From DATAVB01 sp040414495 (lineage in GTDB: Bacteria; Actinomycetota; Actinomycetes; Mycobacteriales; QHCD01), in NCBI GenBank assembly GCA_040414495.1, contig JBEDUI010000161.1, forward strand, positions 1 through 8,999: DNA of 8,999 nucleotides, read 5' to 3'. Below, piece by piece: positions 1 through 6,316 of the stretch; positions within the stretch are counted from its first letter, which is position 1; the number at the start of each line of letters is the position of its first letter. Made by a program: the position numbers and the translations under genes. The notes under the pieces are model-generated. The model saw only the letters and a list, made by a program, of their open reading frames with translations, did no database searches and was not told the origin of the DNA.

Positions 1-1288
1 GGCTGAGTCCGGGCGTCTCTGCCATCAGGCCGATGGACACCGGCTTGCCCGGAGCCGGTTCGGAAATATTGCTCAGGATGTTTCCGGGATTGTGAAATGC
101 CAGGGAGTCCGGCGGGCTCACCGGCATATCCGGCGCCGGCAACGGCTTCTGACCGAAGTTGAACGCCGACATCAGGTCGTTCTGCTCCTTGTTCAGCGGG
201 GTCAGGGAATCCATTCCCCACAGCTTCTGCATGAACGACAGGATCGACACGTTCGTTGTCTCATGGTGGTAGACGCCGGTCCGCGCGTACGGGCTGATGA
301 TGGTCATCGGTGTGCGCGTGCCATATCCCTTGGCCGCCGGCGGCGCAGCGTGATCCCAGAAACCGCCGCCCTCGTCGTAGGTGACGAAGATAGCCGTGGA
401 ATCCCAGTACTTGCTGTGCGCCACGGCGTTGACCAGCTGCCCGACCCAGAGGTCCGGGTTGCCGAGGTCCTCCTCCGCTTCGCCGCTGAAGCCGTATCCG
501 GGCCGCACGAAGGAAAAGTCGGGCAGGGAGCCGGAATTGACGTCGTTGATGAACTGGTCCCCGGTCGTGATGTCCTGCTCGTGGTCGGCCGGCACGATCT
601 TTTCCCAGATCGTGCCGTTCAGGTGCTCGCGCGGCAGTGCATAATATATTTTCCATGACCGCTGCGCCTTGGTCATCTCGTCGAAGATCGAATTCCACGG
701 TTGGGGATCGTTCAGGTCGAAGTTGTTGTAGTAGTAGCCGTGTGACGTGCCGTTCAGCGCGGCCATGACGTTCGGCTGTGTGGGGGCGATCAGCGGCTGA
801 AAGTTGTGGTCCGCCAGTTCGTAATGCTGTGCGAGGTACTGCTGGTTCGGGGTGAGCTGCGGGCCGAACTCGGTGATCGAGGCCATGCTGTTCGCCGGCA
901 GCAGGGTGAAGTTGTCCATTTGATAGCCCTTGCCGGGCTGGTAGTCCATCGACATGTGCAGCTGGCCGCGCCCGTTGTTGAGCGCGCTCATCACGTCACC
1001 CTCGTTCGGACCGGCGAATACCGGATGCACATTCGGCGCCAAGCTGGATCCGGTGGTCGGGTTGGGCAGCGTGGTGCCGGCCGGGATGCCGTCCGCGCCG
1101 GGGAAATTGCCGAACAGATTATCGAACGTGTGGTTCTCGAGCATCACCTCGATGACATGCTTGATTGGTGAGGATCCGCCCGGGGCCGCCGCCGCACGCG
1201 GCGCGCCGGTTGTCAGGCCCATCGTCACTGCTGCGGTTGCGGCCATCAGGGATGCGATGCCGGCCGCCAGGAATCTGTATCGCGTCAT
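1..1288 (-). CDS. Secreted phosphoesterase, phospholipase C / acid phosphatase family (C-terminus beyond left edge)
   Basis: An open frame runs from ATG at 1288 leftward off the window, giving 429 residues. Residues 1-35 look like a Sec signal peptide: basic start MTRYRF, a hydrophobic Ala-rich core, and an AAA-type cleavage site near residue 35. The body matches the PF04185 phosphoesterase family in order: IKHVIEVMLENHTFDNLFG (42-60), the counterpart of the metal-site ENRSFDH.FG motif; APTQPN (168-173), where Thr170 is the probable nucleophile position; YWDSTAIFVTYDEGGGFWDH (294-313), with the metal-binding Asp/Glu and His; and RTPMTIISPYARTGVYHH (325-342). Family members hydrolyse phosphomonoesters or phospholipids outside the cell, often to obtain phosphate. 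The exact substrate is not readable here. No strong Shine-Dalgarno sequence precedes the ATG; the start is chosen because it gives a complete signal peptide. The gene is divergent from the exported GH16-like gene at 1405. Confidence 0.9.
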   Translation of the reverse strand, partial: MTRYRFLAAGIASLMAATAAVTMGLTTGAPRAAAAPGGSSPIKHVIEVMLENHTFDNLFGNFPGADGIPAGTTLPNPTTGSSLAPNVHPVFAGPNEGDVMSALNNGRGQLHMSMDYQPGKGYQMDNFTLLPANSMASITEFGPQLTPNQQYLAQHYELADHNFQPLIAPTQPNVMAALNGTSHGYYYNNFDLNDPQPWNSIFDEMTKAQRSWKIYYALPREHLNGTIWEKIVPADHEQDITTGDQFINDVNSGSLPDFSFVRPGYGFSGEAEEDLGNPDLWVGQLVNAVAHSKYWDSTAIFVTYDEGGGFWDHAAPPAAKGYGTRTPMTIISPYARTGVYHHETTNVSILSFMQKLWGMDSLTPLNKEQNDLMSAFNFGQKPLPAPDMPVSPPDSLAFHNPGNILSNISEPAPGKPVSIGLMAETPGLS

Positions 1289-1350
1289 GGCTCAGCACAA
1301 TGACCGTGCGCGGAGTCAAATGGCGCTATTAATAACGGACCAGCAGGTTA

Positions 1351-1365
1351 ATCTTTTACAAAGAT
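1351..1365. promoter_or_regulatory. Short palindrome in the divergent promoter region
   Basis: The arms ATCTTT (1351-1356) and AAAGAT (1360-1365) are perfectly complementary around a 3-base spacer. They lie in the AT-rich part (about 1320-1370) of the 116-bp gap between two divergent genes for exported proteins; a second palindrome, TATTAATA, sits at 1327-1334. The position suits an operator or promoter element for one or both genes. I could not place a convincing -35/-10 pair with 16-19 bp spacing on either strand, so the role is inferred from location only. Confidence 0.25.
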
Positions 1366-1390
1366 AGCTGTACGTTGGACCGGCCCGAGC

Positions 1391-1398
1391 GGAAAGAG
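1391..1398 (+). promoter_or_regulatory. Ribosome-binding site deciding the start of the GH16-like gene
   Basis: GGAAAGAG lies six bases before ATG 1405. The frame is open further upstream to a TTG at 1375, but that start has no Shine-Dalgarno sequence and would add ten charged residues (DRPERKE...) in front of the signal peptide. ATG 1405 is therefore preferred. Confidence 0.7.
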
Positions 1399-1404
1399 AT
1401 CCGG

Positions 1405-2346
1405 ATGATTCGACGCGCTGTGTTCGGAAGTTTCACGGCTGTTGTTGTTGCGGTTGGGCTTGTTGCGATGAGTGGGCCTTCGGCAAGCGCCTCCGGCTCG
1501 TCGAGTGGGCCTGGCGTAACACCAAACGGAGCCGCCCAAGGGCGAAACGGCACTCTCTTCGACGATTTCGATTATGCATCATCGAACGATCCAGCCATCG
1601 CCCGCAACGGCTGGGCCGTACGGACAACGCCCGGCGGGCCTGGGGTGTCAGGCGCCGCGTGGACGGCTGACAATGTCTCTTTCCCGCGGGTGGACGGCGA
1701 CAAGTCGCTGCAGCTGCAGATGACGACCGACGGCACCGCCGCGGGAACGACCGAGTCGGAATTTACCCAAGCGAGTGATACCGCCCGCGAGGGTACGTAT
1801 CTGGCCCGCATCAAATTCTCCGACGCTCCGGTTTCCGGGCCGGACGGGGATTTCCTGAACGAGACATTCTTCGCGATCGGTGCTCAGGCCAGCGAGTGCG
1901 ACCCCAACTACAGCGAGACGGACTTCTCCGAGTACCTTCCCAATGGCGGCTGGGGGATTACGACCCATCTGAATTCCGAAACCACGTGGTACACGCCTGG
2001 TGAAAGCTGCAGTGACAGCGTCGAAAACGATCAAGATGTCAGCCTCGATGGCTGGCACACGATCATGGCGACCATCAGTGACGGGCACGTCCGGTACTAC
2101 GTCGACGGGAGCCTGGTTGCCGACCATTCAGGCAAGTATTATCCGCGCGAAGACATGGCCATCGACTTCAACATGTGGCTTATCGACCTGACCGGGCACA
2201 GCGGGCATGAGACCAGCGTGTGGCACGAGGCTGTTGACTATGTGTATTACGCCCAAAACCAAGTGCTCACGCAAACCCATGCACTGCAGCGGGTACGCGT
2301 CCTTCGGCAGCATCACGTTCACTATCAAAACTCGACAGTGAGCTGA
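1405..2346 (+). CDS. Secreted GH16-like / concanavalin-A-fold protein with probable C-terminal frameshift
   Basis: From ATG 1405 the protein has 313 residues. Residues 1-30 form a signal peptide (MIRRAVFGSF, hydrophobic core, cleavage near SASA|SGS). The start FDDFDY (52-57), a Trp-rich beta-sandwich pattern, and SETDFSEYLPNGGWG (170-184) resemble glycoside hydrolase family 16. ETDFSE fits the ExDxxE active-site signature, with Glu171 as likely nucleophile, Asp173 as helper and Glu176 as acid/base. GH16 enzymes cleave beta-1,3/1,4-glucans or galactans. The substrate is not predictable here, and a carbohydrate-binding role without catalysis is possible. Cys165 and Cys202 could form a disulfide. 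After YVYYAQNQVLT (279-289) the sequence becomes basic and His/Gln-rich (for example RQHHVHYQ), unlike the acidic body. Removing one base near 2290 gives a more natural tail, GYASFGSITFTIKTRQ, ending at TGA 2339-2341. I treat the gene as possibly functional with an altered C-terminus. Confidence 0.8.
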   Translation: MIRRAVFGSFTAVVVAVGLVAMSGPSASASGSSSGPGVTPNGAAQGRNGTLFDDFDYASSNDPAIARNGWAVRTTPGGPGVSGAAWTADNVSFPRVDGDKSLQLQMTTDGTAAGTTESEFTQASDTAREGTYLARIKFSDAPVSGPDGDFLNETFFAIGAQASECDPNYSETDFSEYLPNGGWGITTHLNSETTWYTPGESCSDSVENDQDVSLDGWHTIMATISDGHVRYYVDGSLVADHSGKYYPREDMAIDFNMWLIDLTGHSGHETSVWHEAVDYVYYAQNQVLTQTHALQRVRVLRQHHVHYQNSTVS

Positions 2347-2400
2347 CCAGCCAATCCGATCGGCGCTGTGGCGTTAATGTGGCGACGGTACAGCCGATTC

Positions 2401-2422
2401 TCGGGAGCGATCATGCTCCCGA
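2401..2422. repeat. Perfect 8-bp inverted repeat upstream of the oxidoreductase gene
   Basis: TCGGGAGC (2401-2408) and GCTCCCGA (2415-2422) are perfect reverse complements around a 6-base loop, GATCAT. The element is 55 bp after the GH16-like stop and 28 bp before ATG 2451. No run of T follows it, so a classical intrinsic terminator is unlikely. It could be an operator for the oxidoreductase gene, an mRNA hairpin in its leader, or a T-less actinobacterial terminator. Confidence 0.55.
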
Positions 2423-2450
2423 TACCGCACGAGTCGTTTGAGGATTCGCC

Positions 2451-3377
2451 ATGCAGGCCATCACCGCCTCGGACCGGAACGCCGGACTTGCTGGGCTCCG
2501 TCTTACGGAGCAGTCCTATCCGCATGCTGCTGAGAATGATGTCGTCGTCCGGGTGCACGCCGCTGGGTTCACTCGTGGTGAATTGGATTGGCCGGGCACC
2601 TGGTTCGATCGTGCCGGCCGTGACCGAAGTCCCAGCATTCCCGGTCACGAGTTGTCCGGTGTCGTCGTCGAGCTCGGGTACGGCACATCCGGACTGACCG
2701 TCGGGCAGCGGGTGTTCGGCCTGAGCGACTGGACGCGCAACGGCACGCTGGCCGAGTACGTTGCCGTCGAGGCGCGCAATCTCACACCGCTGCCGGCGGA
2801 TATCACCCACGTTGTCGCCGCATCGTTGCCGATTTCCGGCCTGACCGCGTGGCAGGGGTTGTTTACGCACGGGCGGCTGGAACCGGGGCAGACCGTGCTC
2901 ATCGACGGTGCCGCCGGTGGTGTCGGTTCGCTCGCCACTCAGCTTGCCGCGGAAGCCGGCGCGCGCGTGATCGGCGCCGGCCGCGCGGCTGACCGCGAGA
3001 CCGTTCTCGACCTCGGTGCCCACCGCTTCGTTGATCTGGACACGGACGGGCTCAGCGAAATCGGCGAAGTCGATCTCGTATTGGATGTCATCGGCGGCCC
3101 GATCCGCGACCGTTCCACCGCGATCGTGCGGCCGGGCGGCACGATGGTCACCATCGCCGATCCGCCAACGGTTCAGCCCAGCAACGGACGGGCAGTCTTC
3201 TTCGTCGTCGAGCCCGATCGGCAGCAGCTGGTCGAGCTGGCCCGGCGCGTGCGCGCCGGCCGGTTGCGCACGATCATCGGCTCCGTACGACCGCTCGCTG
3301 AGGCGCTGGACGCGTTGAATCCGGTCGGTCACGTCAACGGCAGAACCATCATCCAGATCGCCGAGGAATCGGTCTGA
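2451..3377 (+). CDS. NAD(P)-dependent quinone-oxidoreductase-like enzyme (zinc-free MDR family)
   Basis: This 308-residue protein has the layout of medium-chain dehydrogenase/reductase quinone oxidoreductases. A GroES-like N-terminal half contains PGHELSGVVVELG (64-76) and GQRVFGL (85-91). A Rossmann half carries the dinucleotide loop DGAAGGVGSLATQLA (152-166) and VDLVLDVIGG (207-216). The C-terminal segment GRLRTIIGSVRPLAEALDAL (270-289) is typical of the family. The structural-zinc cysteines of the alcohol dehydrogenase branch are absent, which fits the zeta-crystallin/QOR branch that reduces quinones or enones with NADPH. The true substrate is unknown. GAGG at 2439-2443 gives a well-spaced ribosome-binding site. 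The gene stands alone, separated by 104 bp from the GH16-like gene and 253 bp from the regulator, so a link to arabinose use is not evident. Confidence 0.9.
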   Translation: MQAITASDRNAGLAGLRLTEQSYPHAAENDVVVRVHAAGFTRGELDWPGTWFDRAGRDRSPSIPGHELSGVVVELGYGTSGLTVGQRVFGLSDWTRNGTLAEYVAVEARNLTPLPADITHVVAASLPISGLTAWQGLFTHGRLEPGQTVLIDGAAGGVGSLATQLAAEAGARVIGAGRAADRETVLDLGAHRFVDLDTDGLSEIGEVDLVLDVIGGPIRDRSTAIVRPGGTMVTIADPPTVQPSNGRAVFFVVEPDRQQLVELARRVRAGRLRTIIGSVRPLAEALDALNPVGHVNGRTIIQIAEESV

Positions 3378-3630
3378 CCCAGCGCGCGCCGATATCAACG
3401 CCAGGGGCTGATTAAATCGCGGCACCGAATAGCCACAAATAATTCCACCTGAACACTGACGTTAACGCGACAATCCGCGACGCTGGGCTTACCCGCGCGG
3501 GTTCACCTTTGTGCGCGGTGTAAGGCTTGTCAGGTCGCCGCGCTCCCCGGTCGGGCTAGGGCGTGTTGCTTGAATCCTGGCGGCCGCGCAGCAGGCTGAG
3601 GACTTGAGCAATATGCCCTAGGGTGCGGAC
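3378..3630. other. Non-coding gap between oxidoreductase and regulator genes
   Basis: I see no credible gene in these 253 bp. The contents are a palindrome CGTTAACG (3460-3467) in a less GC-rich stretch, a 12-bp perfect palindrome ACCCGCGCGGGT (3491-3502), and the CTAG-bounded inverted repeat at 3556-3621. The promoter of the LacI-family gene should lie here, but no -35/-10 pair stands out. No hairpin with a T-run follows the oxidoreductase stop. Confidence 0.6.
3556..3621. repeat. 66-bp CTAG-bounded inverted repeat, possible MITE or insertion-sequence remnant
   Basis: CTAGGGCGTGTTGCT (3556-3570) and AGCAATATGCCCTAG (3607-3621) are inverted copies that match at 13 of 15 positions. The symmetry continues inward with TCCT (3574-3577) facing AGGA (3599-3602). 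CTAG occurs at both outer edges, which resembles the YTAR target duplication known for some IS5-group insertion sequences. GTGTTGC close to the tip also resembles ends of that group, although this is from memory. The right arm ends inside the AGGG ribosome-binding site (3620-3623) of the LacI-family gene, so a folded transcript could affect its translation. There is no transposase. The alternative is a purely regulatory hairpin. Confidence 0.45.
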
Positions 3631-4623
3631 ATGACTGCCGTTGATCGTGCGCCCAACATGGCGGACGTGGCGAGTCGTGCCGGGGTGTCCCATCAGACCG
3701 TGTGGCGCGTCTTGAACGGCAGCGCCGTGGTTCGTCCGGCAACCCGGGAGCGGGTGCTGGCGGCGGTCGAAGAACTCGGCTACCGGCGCAACCTCTCCGC
3801 CCGGCGCCTCGTGACGAATCGCAGCATGGCCATTGGCGTGCTCGGCCCGGCCACCGCGCATTTCGGCCCGATGCGCAGCATGTACACGGTCGAACACGCC
3901 GTGCGCGCCGCCGGCTATCACGCGCTGCTGGTCAGTGCGGAGCCCGATGAATCCCGCAGCGCGCTCGACGGGTTGCTGGACCAGTCGGTGGAGGCCCTGG
4001 TCGTCATCGCGCCTTATCAGTCGACGCTGCGGGCAATCGACGAGATCCGGGCGGGCGTGCCGATCGTCGTTCTCCAGGCCGGGGCGACCTCGAGCGGGAT
4101 CTCCGTCGCGGTCGATCAGGCCGCGGGCGTTCGCGCGGTTGTCGACCACCTGCTCGGACTCGGCCACACCCGGATCCAGCACATCGCGGGACCCCGCGAC
4201 TTCACCGATGCCCGCCTACGGGCGGATGCGTTCGTCAGGCACATAAAAAGGCGAGGGCTGCCAGCCCTGCCGGTGCTTTACGGCGACTGGAGCCCGGAAT
4301 CCGGCTACCGCTTGGCACAACAGTTGGATCAGACAACAGCCGTATTGTGCGCAAACGACCAGATGGCCCTCGGTGCGGTGCATGCCTTCGTCGAAGCGGG
4401 CCGCGCGGTCCCCGCCGACGTCAGCGTGGTCGGCTTTGACGACATCCCGGAGAGCGCGCATATGCTGCCCCCGTTGACGACCGTGCATCAAGATTTCGAG
4501 ACCGTCGGGCGCCGTGCCGTACAGGCGTTGCTCGACCAACTCAATCGACGGGAGCCGAAGAAGTCGGCACTGATCAAACCGCGGCTAGTGATCCGTGCAT
4601 CCACTGCGGTGGCCCGGAAATGA
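3631..4623 (+). CDS. LacI-family transcriptional regulator, probable L-arabinose operon repressor
   Basis: This 330-residue protein has standard LacI/GalR architecture. The helix-turn-helix is MADVASRAGVSHQTVWRVLN (10-29), followed by the hinge YRRNLSARRLVTNRS (51-65). The periplasmic-binding-protein-like effector domain shows AIGVLGP (67-73), GLGHTRIQHIAGP (176-188), CANDQMALGAV (240-250) and VSVVGFDDIPES (265-276). The recognition helix has His21, Gln22 and Arg26 at DNA-contacting positions. Trp25 replaces the Ser that is usual in TVSRVLN. AGGG (3620-3623) is a reasonable ribosome-binding site. The gene ends 82 bp before the kinase gene, on the same strand. The palindromic operator candidate in that gap supports a role as local repressor released by L-arabinose or a related sugar. 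The effector identity is inference; araR would be a natural name but is not proven. Confidence 0.9.
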   Translation: MTAVDRAPNMADVASRAGVSHQTVWRVLNGSAVVRPATRERVLAAVEELGYRRNLSARRLVTNRSMAIGVLGPATAHFGPMRSMYTVEHAVRAAGYHALLVSAEPDESRSALDGLLDQSVEALVVIAPYQSTLRAIDEIRAGVPIVVLQAGATSSGISVAVDQAAGVRAVVDHLLGLGHTRIQHIAGPRDFTDARLRADAFVRHIKRRGLPALPVLYGDWSPESGYRLAQQLDQTTAVLCANDQMALGAVHAFVEAGRAVPADVSVVGFDDIPESAHMLPPLTTVHQDFETVGRRAVQALLDQLNRREPKKSALIKPRLVIRASTAVARK

Positions 4624-4636
4624 CGGGTCGATCCAC

Positions 4637-4669
4637 CGTTCGACATACGGAATGTCGAACGTTTAACAT
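4637..4669. promoter_or_regulatory. Operator candidate: three half-sites forming two overlapping palindromes
   Basis: CGTTCGACAT (4637-4646) and ATGTCGAACG (4652-4661) are perfect 10-bp inverted copies separated by 5 bp. The second arm also pairs with CGTTTAACAT (4660-4669), giving an 18-bp imperfect palindrome ATGTCGAACGTTTAACAT with 14 symmetric positions and a central CG. Even symmetry around CG is typical of LacI-family operators. The half-site reads ATGTYRAACG three times. The element lies 14 bp after the regulator stop and 36 bp before ATG 4706, where a bound repressor would block the operon promoter. Confidence 0.65.
4639..4667 (+). promoter_or_regulatory. Candidate promoter of the araBDA-type operon
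   Basis: TTCGAC (4639-4644) and TTTAAC (4662-4667), 17 bp apart, are acceptable -35/-10 elements. An alternative -10 is TAACAT (4664-4669) with 19 bp spacing. Both lie inside the palindromic operator, which would fit repression by steric block. The predicted start near 4674 would leave a leader of about 30 bases including AGGAGG at 4694-4699. The match to consensus is modest. Confidence 0.35.
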
Positions 4670-4705
4670 CAGCCGTGGCCGAGCGGCGCCCTGAGGAGGA
4701 AGCCG

Positions 4706-6316
4706 ATGTCAGAACCTGATTTCCGGGATGCGATCGCGGAGGGGCGGGCCGTACTGGGCATCGAGCTCGGGTCAACGCGGATCAAGGCGTGCCTCATCGG
4801 TCCGGGCTTCCAGACGATCGCGACCGGAAGCCACGAGTGGGAGAACCGGTTCGTCGACGGCCGATGGACGTATGCCCTGGACTCGGTGTGGTCCGGGCTG
4901 CAGGCGAGCCACGCCGAGCTGGTGGCCGACGTCGAGGCGCGCTTCGGCGTACGCCCGCAGGGGTACCGCGCGATCGGGGTGTCGGCGATGATGCACGGCT
5001 ACCTCGCCTTCGATGCGCGCGGCGAACTGCTCGTGCCGTTCCGCACCTGGCGGAACACCTCCACCGGCCGCGCCGCTGCGGAACTGACCGAGGCGCTCGG
5101 CTTCAACATCCCGCTGCGCTGGTCGATCGCGCACCTGTATCAGGCGGTGCTGGACGACGAGGCGCATGTGCCCGACATCGCGTCGCTGACGACGTTGGCC
5201 GGCTACGTCCACGAGCGGCTGACCGGTCGGGCGGTGCTCGGGGTCGGGGACGCCTCGGGCATGTTCCCGATCGACCCGGCGACCGGCGGTTTCGACCGCG
5301 GCATGCTGGCGACGGTCGACAAGCTGCTGGCCGGCCGCGGCGTGACGCGCTCCGTCGCGGAGCTGTTGCCGGAGGTCCTCTCGGCCGGGCAGGAGGCCGG
5401 CACGCTGACCCCAGAGGGCGCCGCGCTCTTGGACCCGAGCGGTGCCCTGCGTCCCGGTATTCCGTTGTGCCCGCCCGAAGGGGATGCCGGCACCGGCATG
5501 GTGGCGACGAACGCGGTCGCCCCGCGGACCGGCAATGTGAGCGTCGGTACGAGCATCTTCGCGATGATCGTGCTGGAACGGGCACTGGCGGCCGTACATC
5601 CGGAGATCGACGTCGTGACAACGCCGGCCGGCGACCCGGTCGCGATGGTGCACTGCAACAACGGGGCAAGCGAGCTGGCGGCCTGGGCCGGACTGTTCGG
5701 GCGTTTCGCGGCCGCCGCTGGTGCCCCGACCGATACGGACGGCGTTTACGGGGTGCTGTTGAACGAGGCGCTCGAAGGCGAGCCGGACGCGGGCGGGCTG
5801 CTGGCGTACAACTACCTCTCCGGCGAGCCGGTCGCGGGACTGGACGACGGCCGGCCCTTGTTCGCCCGTACCCCGGACAGCCGCTTCACGCTCGCGAACT
5901 TCATGCGCGCCCAGGTGTATTCGGTATTCGCGACGCTCAGTCTCGGCATGGTCGTGCTGGCTGGCGAGGACGTTCACGTGGATACGCTGCTGGCCCATGG
6001 TGGTCTGCTCCGTACGCCGGGGCCGGCGCAGCGGCTGCTGGCGGCGGCCGTGAACGTACCGGTCGCGGTCGAGAGCACCGCCGGTGAGGGCGGCGCCTGG
6101 GGTATCGCGGTGCTGGCCGCATATCTCGGGAATGGGCGCAGCCTCGCCGAATTCCTTGCCACGCAGGTGTTTCACGGCGACGGGCGCAGCGTCGTGGATC
6201 CCGAGCCGGGCGACGTCGCCGGCTTTACCGCGTTTCTCGACCGCTACCGCAAGGGACTCGCGCTGGAACAGTCGGCGGTGGACGTACTGCCGGCCCGAGG
6301 GGAAGAAAACGCATGA
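4706..6316 (+). CDS. araB: FGGY-family carbohydrate kinase, probable L-ribulokinase of the actinobacterial araB type
   Basis: The 536-residue product is an FGGY sugar kinase. It shows the N-terminal phosphate-binding strand LGIELGSTRIKACLIG (17-32), the substrate-side segment SAMMHGYLAFD (about 93-103), EGDAGTGM with Asp260 as likely catalytic base, GNVSVGTS, HGGLLRTPG (about 430-438), and the adenine/phosphate loop GEGGAWGIA (about 460-468). By neighbourhood it should phosphorylate L-ribulose to L-ribulose 5-phosphate using ATP. Its sequence looks closer to the xylulokinase-like branch found beside araD and araA in actinobacteria than to E. coli AraB, so automatic annotation may call it xylulokinase. 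AGGAGG six bases before ATG 4706 is a near-ideal ribosome-binding site. The stop overlaps the araD start by four bases (ATGA), which suggests translational coupling. The symbol rests on operon context. Confidence 0.85.
   Translation: MSEPDFRDAIAEGRAVLGIELGSTRIKACLIGPGFQTIATGSHEWENRFVDGRWTYALDSVWSGLQASHAELVADVEARFGVRPQGYRAIGVSAMMHGYLAFDARGELLVPFRTWRNTSTGRAAAELTEALGFNIPLRWSIAHLYQAVLDDEAHVPDIASLTTLAGYVHERLTGRAVLGVGDASGMFPIDPATGGFDRGMLATVDKLLAGRGVTRSVAELLPEVLSAGQEAGTLTPEGAALLDPSGALRPGIPLCPPEGDAGTGMVATNAVAPRTGNVSVGTSIFAMIVLERALAAVHPEIDVVTTPAGDPVAMVHCNNGASELAAWAGLFGRFAAAAGAPTDTDGVYGVLLNEALEGEPDAGGLLAYNYLSGEPVAGLDDGRPLFARTPDSRFTLANFMRAQVYSVFATLSLGMVVLAGEDVHVDTLLAHGGLLRTPGPAQRLLAAAVNVPVAVESTAGEGGAWGIAVLAAYLGNGRSLAEFLATQVFHGDGRSVVDPEPGDVAGFTAFLDRYRKGLALEQSAVDVLPARGEENA

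Noticed and set aside
92..658. 188-residue plus-strand open frame near the left edge
   Set aside because: It is antisense to the secreted phosphoesterase, whose conserved motifs run through the same stretch.
1375..1404. Earlier TTG start for the GH16-like gene
   Set aside because: It has no Shine-Dalgarno sequence and would put ten mostly charged residues before the signal peptide; ATG 1405 has a good ribosome-binding site.
2325..3425. 366-residue open frame on the minus strand
   Set aside because: It lies antisense to the oxidoreductase, which has clear family motifs and a ribosome-binding site. The minus frame shows no recognisable domain and is rich in Arg, Asp and Gly, as expected for antisense GC-rich DNA.
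3460..3467. CGTTAACG as an operator for autoregulation of the LacI-family gene
   Set aside because: It is palindromic around TA rather than CG, does not extend, and does not match the ATGTYRAACG half-site upstream of the kinase.
3491..3502. ACCCGCGCGGGT as a terminator of the oxidoreductase gene
   Set aside because: It has no room for a hairpin loop without losing pairs, lies 114 bp after the stop, and no T tract follows.
4772..6175. 467-residue minus-strand and 432-residue plus-strand open frames over the kinase gene
   Set aside because: Both are alternative readings of the FGGY kinase gene, Arg/Gly/His-rich, without domains. The kinase frame carries all family motifs.
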